Notes: generated by a model from the sequence alone, not told the origin. A DNA stretch of 64,000 bases from Lachnospiraceae bacterium (GCA_017472605.1 JAFUPV010000005.1:1-64000); one strand, 5' to 3'. Shown: positions 1 to 8,374, counted from the first letter of the stretch. Translations and numbers: made by a program.

Positions 1-1
1 A

Positions 2-145
2 AGTCAGATCGGAGTAAATCAGTGTTATTCCTGCCTGGGTTTAGCAGCTGGAGCTGGTGATTATTATAATACGGATCCATTCATTGAGATAGGAATGACA
101 TATAACATTCAAACTGGACTGTATTATTACTGTATTAGGCATTAA
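2..145 (+). CDS. 3' end of an unidentified gene (truncated by window edge)
   Basis: An open frame enters at the left edge and runs 47 codons to a TAA, ending in the residues TGLYYYCIRH. It is rich in Tyr, Gly and Cys and shows no family I recognise. A hairpin begins about 22 nt after the stop, which fits the end of a transcription unit. Only the C-terminal tail is visible, so no function is proposed. Confidence 0.4.
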   Translation, partial: SQIGVNQCYSCLGLAAGAGDYYNTDPFIEIGMTYNIQTGLYYYCIRH

Positions 146-167
146 TAACTAGATAATTATTGCATTG

Positions 168-196
168 AAAGCGCTCATGAGTGTCATGGGCGCTTT
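168..196 (+). terminator. Hairpin after the truncated gene
   Basis: Two 13-nt arms (168-180 and 184-196) pair with one wobble around a 3-nt loop. The T-run after it is poor. It probably ends transcription of the gene entering from the left. It overlaps the possible start codons of the next reading frame, which makes that start doubtful. Confidence 0.45.
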
Positions 197-467
197 ATCA
201 TACAATATAGTAAAAAAGAGAAAACATTATCGCTTACTTTCTATTTTGATGTCTATTATGCTTGTATTTTCGAATGCAAGCTATGCGTTGCCTACCTATG
301 CAGACGCAGAAGAGACAACAACAGTAGAGTATACAATTGATAATGAAAGTGAAGTATCAGATGGTAATGAAGAAGGTACATCAACTGTAGAAAGCACATC
401 TTCTACTACGGCAGAGTCTCCTTGCGAAGTAAAAGCAGTCCCCTTTGAGAGTATAAAGAAAAACTAA
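177..467 (+). pseudogene. Secreted Ser/Thr/Glu-rich peptide, probable 5' remnant of a surface protein
   Basis: The frame encodes about 96 residues. It has a basic N-region (KKRKHYR), a hydrophobic core and a likely signal peptidase I site (LPTYA before DAEE), followed by an acidic Ser/Thr/Glu-rich tail typical of the region after the signal peptide in cell-wall adhesins. There is no repeat domain, sortase motif or other fold. No ribosome binding site is visible and the candidate starts lie in the preceding hairpin. A rho-independent terminator follows directly. I read it as the stump of a larger secreted protein, but a genuine short secreted peptide cannot be excluded. Confidence 0.35.
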
Positions 468-491
468 CTTAACTTAAAGAAAAGTTAAAGA

Positions 492-534
492 AACAATTGG
501 CAGATGAAAGGTCGTGATGCCAGTTGTTTTTTTT
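492..534 (+). terminator. Rho-independent terminator
   Basis: A 12-nt stem (492-503 with 519-530, one G:T pair) is followed by a run of eight T residues. It ends the short secreted-peptide reading frame. From here to the next gene at about 742 I see no gene-like structure. Confidence 0.75.
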
Positions 535-741
535 CGCAAAAATCAACGGTAGAGAATTTATGACAAATTTGAAAAAATGCGAGCATCGCAAAATATGTAT
601 GCAGGGATAAAAATTGAATGCCAGGCAGCAAAAAAGACGGAAAATGATCAAACTACGGACAGAAACAGGCAAAAGGCTTGATTCTAAGCGTTTCTGCGTG
701 TATCCTACAGGCAACATGGATCCAGGTTAGGCAACAAATGG

Positions 742-1101
742 ATGGAGGTGATAAGTACGATATTTGCAGACGCAGAGCATAAGCGATTTTATAAGTCCTG
801 CCCATATCATAATGATCCGATGCGGCTGGCGGTGTACTACTTGATTGGGTGCAGGCAAATAACACGGGAACATTGCACGGAAATTATTGACCAGATAACA
901 GGAAGTATAAAGCCCGATTGCCTGGAACAGCCCTGGATAACGGGATGCTCCAGGAGAACAATACAGCTCGCGTTTAATCTGTACAATGGGTATCGATACC
1001 ATGCGGATGTGTTTGATACATTTAGCTATTCCACGGAAATGAATCGATATTATTTAAACGCGATACAGATTATGTTTCAAACCGAATGTGACTTTGAGTG
1101 A
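742..1101 (+). CDS. DUF6075-like mobile-element protein
   Basis: A protein of about 119 residues of unknown function. The pattern of an N-terminal His/Phe helix, a central GCRQITREH segment, then IKPDCLEQPW, TGCSRRTIQLAFNLYNG and a C-terminal Tyr-rich helix resembles the DUF6075 family, which I know from clostridial integrative elements. No catalytic residues are evident. It lies just upstream of a relaxase, and a DUF6076-like gene follows that, so it probably belongs to the mobilisation cargo. A purine-rich GGAGGTG sits at the beginning of the frame, so the true start may lie a few codons downstream. Family assignment is from memory of the sequence pattern. Confidence 0.55.
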   Translation: MEVISTIFADAEHKRFYKSCPYHNDPMRLAVYYLIGCRQITREHCTEIIDQITGSIKPDCLEQPWITGCSRRTIQLAFNLYNGYRYHADVFDTFSYSTEMNRYYLNAIQIMFQTECDFE

Positions 1102-1146
1102 AAGCAGTGAAGGAAAACATCAGGAAGGCTGGCAGCGCAGCTGCGT

Positions 1147-1167
1147 GGGCACTTTGAAAAAGTGCCC
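1147..1167. other. Perfect inverted repeat upstream of the relaxase (candidate oriT element)
   Basis: Nine-nucleotide arms (1147-1155 and 1159-1167) pair perfectly around a 3-nt loop, about 60 nt before the MobV-type relaxase start. Relaxase genes are often preceded by their origin of transfer, which contains such a dyad. There is no T-run, so it is not an obvious terminator. The oriT role is inference from position. Confidence 0.35.
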
Positions 1168-1226
1168 AGCTTGCTATGGGCAAAAGCAGTCAAAGAAAAA
1201 AGAAAGATTAAAGAAAGGTGGCAGCG

Positions 1227-1856
1227 ATGGCACAGTTTATGAAATTTAACCAGGAATCAGCATTGGCGATTTTACGTTATAATATGAGAGACAGCGATGG
1301 AACCGGGAATCCGGATTGGAAAACGGAGAAGACACCGGATAACTATAATCTTGCTCCAAAATCGCACGGAAGGACATATGGGGAGCAGACAACCTATTAT
1401 CAGCAGCGACTGAATGAGGTGTATTGCATGAAAAAGAAAGATTTAATTACACTCGTCAGTGTGATTGTGTCCTGTCCGACAGATGTACCGATTGGAAAAA
1501 GGAAGGAGTTCTTTTCATTGAGCTATCGTTTCCTGGCAGATCGATATGGGGAGAAGAATGTGATACAGTCAGTGGTGCATTTCGATGAGAAGCGCATGAC
1601 TGCTCCGCATATGCATTTTACGTTTATTCCGGTGACAAAAAATCCGCGTTTTCAAAATCCAAAATTTAAAGCAGCGGGTAGATATGAAGAACGGGTTTGT
1701 GCCAATTCGGTTTTATCAATCAATGAATATCATCGATTTCATCCGGAATTTCAGACCTGGTTTATCAATCAGAAATTTCAGGCCTCTGTTTATACCGGCA
1801 TCACTGCAGGAAAGTTGAAAGCAGGAAAGGAGTCGGAAGCGGAAGAGAAAAAGTAA
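1227..1856 (+). CDS. MobV-type relaxase (Pre/Mob plasmid recombination enzyme), short form
   Basis: Relaxases of this family nick and covalently hold one strand at oriT during mobilisation. The 209-residue protein shows the MobV order: an N-terminal segment around NYNLAPK, then the His-rich metal-binding motif VVHFDEKRMTAPHMHFTFIPV at about residues 121-141, in which the HxDE-x(4)-PHMH spacing is preserved. It is far shorter than the 350-450 residues of full MobV proteins and lacks the long coiled C-terminus, so it is either a compact variant or truncated. The ATG at 1227 is chosen because AAAGG lies 8 nt upstream. A GC-rich hairpin follows the stop. Its neighbours (DUF6075- and DUF6076-like genes) are usual for small mobilisable elements. 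Confidence 0.75.
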   Translation: MAQFMKFNQESALAILRYNMRDSDGTGNPDWKTEKTPDNYNLAPKSHGRTYGEQTTYYQQRLNEVYCMKKKDLITLVSVIVSCPTDVPIGKRKEFFSLSYRFLADRYGEKNVIQSVVHFDEKRMTAPHMHFTFIPVTKNPRFQNPKFKAAGRYEERVCANSVLSINEYHRFHPEFQTWFINQKFQASVYTGITAGKLKAGKESEAEEKK

Positions 1857-1867
1857 TTCCAATGATT

Positions 1868-1888
1868 GGGGGGATGGGGCATCCCCCC
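1868..1888. repeat. GC-rich hairpin between convergent genes
   Basis: Eight-nucleotide arms of six G, A, T and their complement flank a 5-nt loop. There is no T-run on either side. It lies between the relaxase stop and the convergent DUF6076-like gene and may act as a weak bidirectional terminator. Confidence 0.4.
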
Positions 1889-1894
1889 AGGTAG

Positions 1895-3060
1895 TTATGC
1901 TTTTGAGAATTTTTGCTCAAACTGTATCCGTTGCTGCACACACCAATCGTTGTATTGTCTCTGGGTAAGGGTTCCGTTTTTTACTGCGTTTCGTTTCCTT
2001 CGTGCAGCGGATGTAAAATGATTGATATGGTCAGCCATTGCTGTGCGGATGGAGGAATCTTCTTCATTGTTTTTATAACGATGCATCGCTTTCAGGGCAG
2101 CGTCATAAACATGATGATCGACAGTGCCATAGCGACGGTAGAAACGGATATTTGCTTTGTTGTATTCCCTGATATAGCTGTCGTTACAGGACTGGGAGCA
2201 GTAGATATTTTTACGCTGTGTACTTTTTCCTGTTCTTTTCTGCAGGGTGTATCTGCCGCAATAATGACACGCTTCAAAAGAATAGAGATCCTTCTGCCTG
2301 CACAGGCTCTGTATGGCAAATGTGATTAGTGGTGACAGATCATCTGGTTCCGATATTACGCATATTGAACCATCCGATAAGGGCATGGGATTGATGTTGG
2401 TTGGGCGCCAGCTGTGGAGCATGTTGTTTTTGTTCTGTGGGCAATCATAAAGTCGATATCTTTCAGGATTTCAATGGGGGATTCGCTCTCAAAGTACGGA
2501 GAGCGGGGGTCGGAATCATGCATGGATATGGGATGATTCCTGATATAATCGGAACGACGTTTCGCTTCTGCCTCCGCAGACAGGAAGAGGTCTGCACGAT
2601 TAAAATTTGTTTGCTGCCCATCGAAACCGAATTGAAAAGCAGAACGAAGCAGCTGTTCGTAATAGATGTTACAGGGATTTTGCAGACGCATTTTGAGCGC
2701 GTAGTTCCCAAAGTAGCGGCAGAGGAGATTGTGATGTTTCATTGCCTGACGGCATATCAATTGATAATCTTTATGCCAGCGTATGACGTCAACTCCGTGT
2801 AAATCCAAAAATAATTGACGGTCCTCTTCCTTAATATATTGCGTCGCATGATTCAGCCGACTTGTCTCTCGGCGGGGATCGCCGTCAAAAAGTTCTTTGC
2901 AGTGCAGTAAAAAATCGCCTGTTTTGCCATGAGAGACCCTGCAGAAGCAGGAAGGAAGATTGGGATGGTTACAAAATGCAAGTAGCTGCGAATCAAATCC
3001 CATGAGGTAAGTTTCGCTTAAATCAGGATGGATGATAAGCATCAATGCGTAGTGTCTCAT
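1895..3060 (-). pseudogene. DUF6076-like zinc-ribbon protein, split by a frameshift
   Basis: Two overlapping minus-strand frames (3060 to 2356 and 2422 to 1895) read as one protein of about 390 residues. The N-terminal part starts MRHYALML behind a strong AAAGGAGG site. The C-terminal part carries a treble-clef-like Cys pattern (CHYCGRYTLQ, then YCSQSC) followed by a basic helical tail. The general layout, long helical region then Cys4 knuckle near the C-terminus, fits DUF6076 proteins of clostridial mobile elements. The required shift is -1 and must occur between a TGA near 2453 and the TAA at 2356. No canonical slippery heptamer was found there, so a disabling indel is the simplest reading. 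Confidence 0.55.
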
Positions 3061-3193
3061 AGGTACCTCCTTTGTATGTGATGATGATTCTAGTTTAAGC
3101 AGTGCAAACTGCAAGTGCAATATCATCTGTGCCACTTTTTGAGTGGCAGATATGACATTAAGTTCCAGCGACATCAATAAAAGATTTTTGAAA

Positions 3194-3274
3194 TGGTATT
3201 TAGTATACCATAATTGGAAAAATAGTAGTATAATATAAGAAAGAACTTGCAATTTCCTGGTATTTATAGTATCA
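3194..3274. promoter_or_regulatory. Twin operator-like boxes ahead of the HTH / protease / PIN module
   Basis: The palindrome TGGTATTTAGTATACCA (3194-3210) and the related TGGTATTTATAGTATCA (3258-3274) are both 17 nt long. The second abuts a TATAAT (3275-3280); the first lies between TTGAAA and TAATTG, so both occupy promoter spacers. They are good candidates for autoregulation by the XRE protein that follows. They were read directly; binding is inferred. Confidence 0.5.
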
Positions 3275-3311
3275 TATAATTCAATGTTCTTTTTTGAAAG
3301 GAGCGATTATT

Positions 3312-3659
3312 ATGAAACGTTTGTCACAGGAGAAGATGGTAGAAATCGTAAAAGAACTGAGGCGAAAGAAAAACTTAACACAAGAACAGTTAAGTGTGGA
3401 AACTGGAATGAACAGACAGATGATTGGTAGGCTGGAGAAAAGAGAATATATGCCTTCAATTTCTCAATTAGAAAAACTGGCGGAAGTACTTGGATTTGAT
3501 ATTCCTGATTTGTATGTAGAAAATGAACCTATGGTTTATACTGCTTATCGTAGTTCAAGTATGTCAGAAGAAGAAAGGGAAGGCGCGAATCATATGTTTG
3601 AGATGATGATGGCCTCTAAACAACAGCTTCTGTTGAGAAAGGCGATGTTGAATGAGTAA
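3312..3659 (+). CDS. XRE-family helix-turn-helix regulator (antitoxin-like)
   Basis: A 115-residue DNA-binding protein. An HTH_3 domain fills residues about 5-60 (LTQEQLSVETGMNRQMIGRLEK is the helix-turn-helix), followed by a 50-residue helical tail rich in Met and Glu. The ATG at 3312 has AAAGGAG 8 nt upstream and is preferred over an upstream TTG. Its 3' end overlaps the ImmA/IrrE gene by 8 nt, so the two are translationally coupled. Two similar 17-nt dyads in the upstream region are likely operators. XRE plus ImmA/IrrE pairs act in prophage and ICE control and in RosmerTA-type toxin-antitoxin systems; here it would be the repressor/antitoxin. Confidence 0.8.
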   Translation: MKRLSQEKMVEIVKELRRKKNLTQEQLSVETGMNRQMIGRLEKREYMPSISQLEKLAEVLGFDIPDLYVENEPMVYTAYRSSSMSEEEREGANHMFEMMMASKQQLLLRKAMLNE

Positions 3660-4527
3660 AAGTAATTCCATTATATTAGATGAAAAGCAAATATATGAGG
3701 TAAAAAGTCTGGCTTCTGCTACGAGACGACTCTTTGGAGTTTATCCGAATGTACCAATTGCGAATGATATTAAGCTACTCTTAGAAAATCAGGGCATTAT
3801 ATTATGTGAGTATCCTTTTCCGGATACGAACGGAACACATACCTATGGAAATATTACGTGGTTTAAGACGAATAATGAGACTTTTACTTTTTTTGGCCTG
3901 AACACATCAAGTTTTTATGATGAGCAGATTTTTGCCATTGCACACGAAATATATCATTATAAGACTCAATCAGGAAAAGCATATACGCCTGACATGGAAT
4001 ATGAAGATAAGGTTATAGAGAAAATGGCTGACAGATTTGCGGCTGAATTATTACTTCCGGATGAAGCACTAAAAGCAGTTGTGATAAAAACAATTGGTAA
4101 ATCTGACATGAAAGGTGTTTCAGAAGCCAGGATATTGCGTTTCATTGCCCGCATACAATGTGAGTGGTGGCTGCCATTTCAAGCGATTGCAAATCGATTG
4201 TTTGAAGAGGGATTTATCGATGAGAGTCAGTATGATCAGTTGTACAAAACAGACTGTCGAAATGAAGAGGGGATGTATAGAAGACTCCTAAAAAATATTG
4301 ACTCGGAAATATCGGAGCTTTTGAATAAAAAAACCAAAACAGTAGGGGTATCAAATCGAGTTGTAGAAACAATTATCAGCAATTATGAAGATGGATTAAT
4401 TGATGATGACGAATTTGTTCGTACACTGGCACTGTTTGATAAAAGACCGGAGGATTTTGGTTTTGACATGGATGCAGAGATAGATGATGATTTAAAGGAC
4501 TTCTTCGAAAGCGAGGATGGCGAATGA
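3652..4527 (+). CDS. ImmA/IrrE family zinc metallopeptidase (COG2856)
   Basis: A 291-residue intracellular protease. The signature HExxH is present as AHEIYHYK at about residues 97-104, with a downstream glutamate-containing helix (KMADRFAAELLLPD) that fits the third zinc ligand. The region from about 180 to 291 is a helical, acidic C-terminal extension ending in a DDDL/EDGE tail. In characterised systems such proteases cleave an XRE repressor or serve as the toxin partner. Here the gene overlaps both neighbours (8 nt with the XRE gene, 4 nt with the PIN-like gene), which implies a single tightly co-regulated module. Confidence 0.85.
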   Translation: MSKSNSIILDEKQIYEVKSLASATRRLFGVYPNVPIANDIKLLLENQGIILCEYPFPDTNGTHTYGNITWFKTNNETFTFFGLNTSSFYDEQIFAIAHEIYHYKTQSGKAYTPDMEYEDKVIEKMADRFAAELLLPDEALKAVVIKTIGKSDMKGVSEARILRFIARIQCEWWLPFQAIANRLFEEGFIDESQYDQLYKTDCRNEEGMYRRLLKNIDSEISELLNKKTKTVGVSNRVVETIISNYEDGLIDDDEFVRTLALFDKRPEDFGFDMDAEIDDDLKDFFESEDGE

Positions 4528-5114
4528 AGGTAGATACACAAACGGTCAATCCAGCGTTTCAGAGTATCATACAAAATCCAGGTCAGAAGGTATTTTTAGA
4601 TGCCAATTTCTTTATCCCACCAGACAGGAGCAAAGTGGCAAGGGTGAAGGCTTTTTCATTTGCAGATTTTAAGGAATGTTGGCTCATTCCATTGTTAAAT
4701 GAATTTCCCAGCTTGGCGATACATGAATCGGTGTATGACGAATTGGTTGATGAACGTGTAAGAAATTATGCAGACGAACAGAAAGGCAGCAATCCACCTA
4801 AACTTGAGGTTCATTACGATTCAGAATTGAACAGCAGGGAAGATGTTTTGCGAAATACTTATATGAATAAAATTGCTGTTCATTCATTGTATAATCCAGC
4901 AATCGATAATGCTAAGGATAGAGGTGAAGTAAGATCGTTATCGTTTATGGCTGTAAAACAGTTTCTGTTTTTTGCAGCGAACGATTCGCTGCCAGTAAGG
5001 TTGATTAAGGATGCAGCCAAATTAAATACAGGACTGGATAATATGCAGATTGTTCAGATGTATGAACTGATATATTATTTATATAAAAAGTCAAATGCGA
5101 TAAAAAAGCATTAA
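4524..5114 (+). CDS. PIN-like domain protein (putative RNase toxin)
   Basis: A 196-residue protein whose motifs follow the PIN nuclease plan: FLDANFF at about residue 24 (first acidic residue), HESVYDEL in the middle, DRGEVRSLSFMAV (second acidic patch) and FFAANDSL with a buried Asp after a strand. PIN domains cut RNA with a metal held by these acids. It starts inside the stop of the ImmA/IrrE gene (ATGA overlap). The protein is longer than VapC toxins (about 130 residues) and has extra helices at the C-terminus. Assignment rests on motif order only; it could be a divergent PIN-like protein with another role. Confidence 0.6.
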   Translation: MKVDTQTVNPAFQSIIQNPGQKVFLDANFFIPPDRSKVARVKAFSFADFKECWLIPLLNEFPSLAIHESVYDELVDERVRNYADEQKGSNPPKLEVHYDSELNSREDVLRNTYMNKIAVHSLYNPAIDNAKDRGEVRSLSFMAVKQFLFFAANDSLPVRLIKDAAKLNTGLDNMQIVQMYELIYYLYKKSNAIKKH

Positions 5115-5131
5115 GAATATTATATAGGTAT

Positions 5132-5224
5132 CAGTATTATTTGACACCTGGAGATAAAAGAATCAATCCAGAATGGGGAAGTTTTATGGAACAGATGGAT
5201 GCGCTCTATAGTAAAATTATATAA
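5132..5224 (+). pseudogene. Short gene-tail fragment
   Basis: An open stretch reading QYYLTPGDKRINPEWGSF and onward ends at a TAA. It looks like the C-terminal tail of an unidentified enzyme but has no start codon with a ribosome binding site and no upstream coding continuity. I treat it as a remnant. Confidence 0.25.
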
Positions 5225-5239
5225 TTATGTGTAAGGATC

Positions 5240-5488
5240 ATGCGGCGGCGCGGAAAAAATGATGTGTCATTGGAATTGTCGCACATGGGGCACCATGTAC
5301 TTCGGATTATCATGAAACAGGATGGGATTCTTCTGGGACACTTCGCTGGTGTGGAAGGTCTTCTGTGGGTCGGTCCCATTTCAGACATTACAGCCGGTGG
5401 GATTTCTCTGATTGCAGTAAAAGTGTACTGGAAACGGATTTTCGGGAAGCGGGAAGTGAGCGCAGAACGTGTTTCGATGATTGATTAG
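5240..5488 (+). pseudogene. Remnant of a MATE transporter C-terminus
   Basis: The 82-residue frame is mostly non-descript, but its centre (WVGPISDITAGGISLIAVK, then a basic WKRIFGK tail) matches the last transmembrane helix and cytoplasmic tail of MATE exporters, where a W-x-GP-I-A-D motif starts the final helix. The preceding 400 residues are absent. An intact MATE gene is present 3 kb downstream. The fragment is probably untranslated. Confidence 0.4.
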
Positions 5489-5596
5489 ATGTTCAAACTA
5501 ATATTTCCGAAACAAAAACGAAACGTGAAAGAAATATTGAGATGCTATTCTTTGAAAGTCAAATAAAAATGGATGCAGAAAGGATGGCAGACTCAA

Positions 5597-5914
5597 ATGA
5601 AAAAAAGTAGTTTTGTAGCAATGATTCTTGGAACAATCGGTGGAATCCTGTTTGCGCTGGGCATTGGCATGTGTCTGACAATGGTATGGAGTAACATGGT
5701 GCTTGGTGTTCTGATTGGAATCGCGGGAATCGTTGTGCTGCTTTGCCTGATTCCTTTTATCAAAGGCTTAAAGCATGAGACGAAAAATGACAGCGGTGGT
5801 GCTGGTGATCATGGTTGGGAGAATCCTAGGGTATGCATTGAAAAAAAAGAGAAAAGTAAGCGTCAGTACCGGACAGAGAACGGATGGATGGTGCAGTGTA
5901 AAGCAGGAGAACAT
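5597..5914 (+). pseudogene. Shortened two-helix membrane protein running into a downstream remnant
   Basis: Translation from the ATG at 5597 gives two hydrophobic helices (residues about 5-27 and 33-55) followed by a charged linker. It resembles a small clostridial membrane protein in which a similar helical hairpin occurs twice; here the first half appears joined to the second by an internal deletion. The frame has no stop of its own and continues into the nitronate monooxygenase remnant to 6094, giving a chimeric 166-residue product. Family recognition is from memory and tentative. Confidence 0.35.
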
Positions 5915-6123
5915 ATGGCAGAGATTGAAATTGGAAATCTGAAATTGAATCGGGCTGTGATTCAGAGAGGAATGGGGATCGGTGTCAGCAGAAGCCGATT
6001 AGCCGGTGCGGTAGCGAAGGAAGGCGGCATGGGTGTGATCTCGACGGCTCAGGTAGGATATGACGATTCAGGATTCAACGGATTCAGACGGTGAAAGAAG
6101 TAATGGATGAGCTGGAAGTGTAG
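5915..6123 (+). pseudogene. Nitronate monooxygenase remnant: N-terminus joined to C-terminus
   Basis: A start with its own AGGAGA site encodes MAEIEIGNLKLNRAVIQRGM followed by an SRLAGAVAKEGGMGVIS segment, the characteristic FMN-binding N-terminus of the NMO/2-nitropropane dioxygenase family. After about 55 residues the frame breaks. A second frame (6082-6123) reads IQTVKEVMDELEV and stops, which fits the last helix of the same family. About 250 internal residues are missing. At the junction GATTCA occurs three times within about 22 nt (6064-6086), which suggests recombination between short repeats. Confidence 0.55.
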
Positions 6124-6153
6124 GGACAGGTAAAAAAGAATATGGAAGGGAAG

Positions 6154-6201
6154 CAACCAGGAATTTCATGCGTCAGTGTGAAATCTCTGGTTGTTTTGTT
6201 T
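6154..6201 (+). terminator. Imperfect hairpin with T-rich tail
   Basis: Arms 6154-6168 and 6179-6193 pair with two mismatches, and a GTTTTGTTT tail follows. It is probably the original terminator of the decayed nitronate monooxygenase gene. The rest of the gap up to 6457 has no recognisable gene. Confidence 0.55.
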
Positions 6202-6456
6202 GTATATTCAGGGGAACATGTCAGTGGTACGTTTGGTCGGATGTACGTAAGGGGCGAGTCAGGCGCGTTTACGTTTCGACTTTTTCAGCTTAGCTATATG
6301 TACATATTGATATTGACGAAGTGACGAATCCATGGGAAATTTATGTTGAAAAGTGTCTGACACTATGATAAAATTTCAAATAAAAGTAGTACATTCCGGT
6401 TAAAAATGGAAAAAGAACAACGGAGTATTTTGATTCACTGGAAGGAGAGCAGTAAT

Positions 6457-6807
6457 ATGGCACGAAAGGGATTTTCACGAAAAGGATTTTGGGGAGAAAC
6501 AATTCATTACGATGCAAACGGAAACAAGATTGGTGAAAGCCGTAAGAACTTCTGGGGTGGCATGGATCATTTTAATGCCAATGGTGAGAAGACCGGGCAT
6601 AGCCGTAAGGGCTTTTTGGGTGAAATGAATCACTATGATAATCAGGGGAATCAAACAGGAGAAAGCAGAAAAGGTTTTTGGGGACAGACCAATCATTATG
6701 ATGCTCGTGGAGAAAAGACCGGGGAAAGCAGGAATAATTTTTTGGGGGGATTGGATAATTACGGATCTGCCCCTTATATTGACAAGGAAAAAGAGGAAAA
6801 CGATTAA
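6457..6807 (+). CDS. Small protein of tandem 21-residue Gly/aromatic repeats
   Basis: The 116-residue protein is almost entirely a repeat with period 21: [G/N]F[W/L]GxxxHYDAxGxxxGxSRK, four copies from about residue 7 plus a degenerate fifth (NFLGGLDNYG). There is no signal peptide, membrane segment or Cys. The basic/aromatic repeats suggest a small beta-rich, cytoplasmic or surface-binding protein, but I know no function. The ATG at 6457 follows GAAGGAGAGC by a normal distance; the longer upstream frame has no such site. The gene stands alone between a hairpin and the TtcA-like gene. Copy number may vary between strains, as in other tandem repeats. Confidence 0.65.
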   Translation: MARKGFSRKGFWGETIHYDANGNKIGESRKNFWGGMDHFNANGEKTGHSRKGFLGEMNHYDNQGNQTGESRKGFWGQTNHYDARGEKTGESRNNFLGGLDNYGSAPYIDKEKEEND

Positions 6808-6906
6808 ATGACGAATAGACGACAGGTTATGAAACGGTTGTGATGCGGTAATACCTGTCCTTATGGTATAAGAGAAATGATTAATTGAGATTTCGAGGTA
6901 TTTTTT

Positions 6907-7650
6907 ATGAACACTCAAAAACTTTACAGCTATGTCCGCCAGGCGATTGACCGCTATCTCCTGATTGAGACTCAGGATCACATTGCAGTCGGTGTTTCCG
7001 GCGGAAAAGACAGTCTGATCCTTCTTTATGCCCTTGCCGGTCTGCAGAAGTTCTACCCCGTCCCGTTTCAGTTGACAGCCGTCGTGATTGATCTTGGATT
7101 TGGCATGTCCTATGAACCGGTGGTGCGATTTTGTGAAGATCTCGGTGTCTCCTGCCAGGTGATCCCGACATCAATCAAAGAGATTGTTTTTTCGGACAGA
7201 AAAGAAAAGGACAGGAAGAGCCCCTGCTCCCTCTGCGCGAACCTGCGCCGGGGGGCGCTTGTTGACGCAGCTAAGGCGCTTGGCTGCACCAAGATTGCTC
7301 TTGGCCATCACCGGGACGACATCATTCACACGATGATGATGTCGATGATTCATGAAGGACGTTTTTACAGCGTCTCTCCGTTTACCGCCTATGAGGACAG
7401 GGAGCTGGCAATCATTCGTCCGCTGATTTATCTTTCCGAGGGAGAGATTAAGGGATTTGTGGAGAAAATGCAGTTTCCCGTTGTTGCCAATCGTTGTCCC
7501 ATGGACTCCCATTCCGCCAGAAGTGAGATGAAAGATCTGGTAAATCAGATTTCCTTAAACTATCCGGGGGTCCGGAGACAGCTGTTTCATGCCATTGAGA
7601 CAAGCACTGTTGACGACTGGGTTCAGGCGAGAGCGCGTGGAGAAAAATAA
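6907..7650 (+). CDS. TtcA-like PP-loop ATPase (tRNA 2-thiolation family)
   Basis: A 247-residue PP-loop adenylating enzyme. The ATP-binding loop VSGGKDS is at about residues 29-36. A CSLCANLRRG motif (about 102) and a later NRCPMD cysteine (about 197) match the three cysteines that hold the [4Fe-4S] cluster of TtcA, which thiolates cytidine 32 of tRNA. GHHRDD follows the usual position after the CxxC. Clostridia carry several TtcA-like paralogues, so the exact RNA target is open. The gene is monocistronic and converges with a decayed minus-strand gene. Confidence 0.8.
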   Translation: MNTQKLYSYVRQAIDRYLLIETQDHIAVGVSGGKDSLILLYALAGLQKFYPVPFQLTAVVIDLGFGMSYEPVVRFCEDLGVSCQVIPTSIKEIVFSDRKEKDRKSPCSLCANLRRGALVDAAKALGCTKIALGHHRDDIIHTMMMSMIHEGRFYSVSPFTAYEDRELAIIRPLIYLSEGEIKGFVEKMQFPVVANRCPMDSHSARSEMKDLVNQISLNYPGVRRQLFHAIETSTVDDWVQARARGEK

Positions 7651-7670
7651 TATTAATCTGTTCGGGGAGC

Positions 7671-8374
7671 TTACATTTTGGTGTCATATTTTTTCAGTTC
7701 GTTCAGTCGCTGTGTAAACATGAAGTTTTCTTTTTCATAGGGTCCAAACAGGTTCCGATCAATTTCACAGATTTCCAGGGTATTCAGATCATGGTTTGCT
7801 GCATAGATATCAAATGCCATTTTGGAAACGATGGAATAGTTCTTTGAGGTTATAATCCGGCTTTTGGGAAACACCCTTTTGTTGAAAGATCCGGGGCCAG
7901 TTCCTGATTGGTAACGGTCATTTGCTTTCCTTTGAGCGACAGTTCAACAAGCGCCTCATTTAGCGGGTGATCATACAGATTTAATTCCTGGAACGTGACG
8001 TCTTCCTCCTTCTTTCTGACCCAAAATACATCGGTCAGAGATACGCAGTGGTAGGAGAGTGAAATCTGTGCGCGGTCCTTGTCCGTAGTGGCCTGAGCGA
8101 CTCCGATGCTGTTGTATAGTTCTTTGGCAAATTTTCGGTCAATCGACAGGACGCGGGAGGCACACCAGTGATAAAAATTGGTCAGATTATTCAGGCGTGT
8201 GTCAATGTCATCCTCTTCTTCGAAATAGAGGTCATATGGCATAAAAAGAGGATTGAGAATCTGTGCGATTCCACTGGTTGTCACTGAAGCAACAATCTGT
8301 TCTTTGTGCATGACTTCGTAAGTCTGGACGGTACGGCGCGTTTTCCTGTTCGCGGCTGAAAAGTCTTCTTTCAT
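7671..8374 (-). pseudogene. HipA-like kinase pseudogene with internal deletions
   Basis: The 5' part (8374 to 7850) encodes about 170 residues ending near DLSTKGCFPKA, the N-terminal half of a HipA-like Ser/Thr kinase family common in Lachnospiraceae. Downstream (7874 to 7671) a different frame gives KSRIITSKNYSIVSKMAFDI, a middle segment, fused at LNTLEIC to EIDRNLFGPYEKEN, the C-terminal end. Thus two internal blocks, including the catalytic and metal-binding core, appear to be missing. A start with AGGAGT precedes the 5' part. The family match is from memory of the sequence; loss of the core is my inference from length and segment order. Confidence 0.55.
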
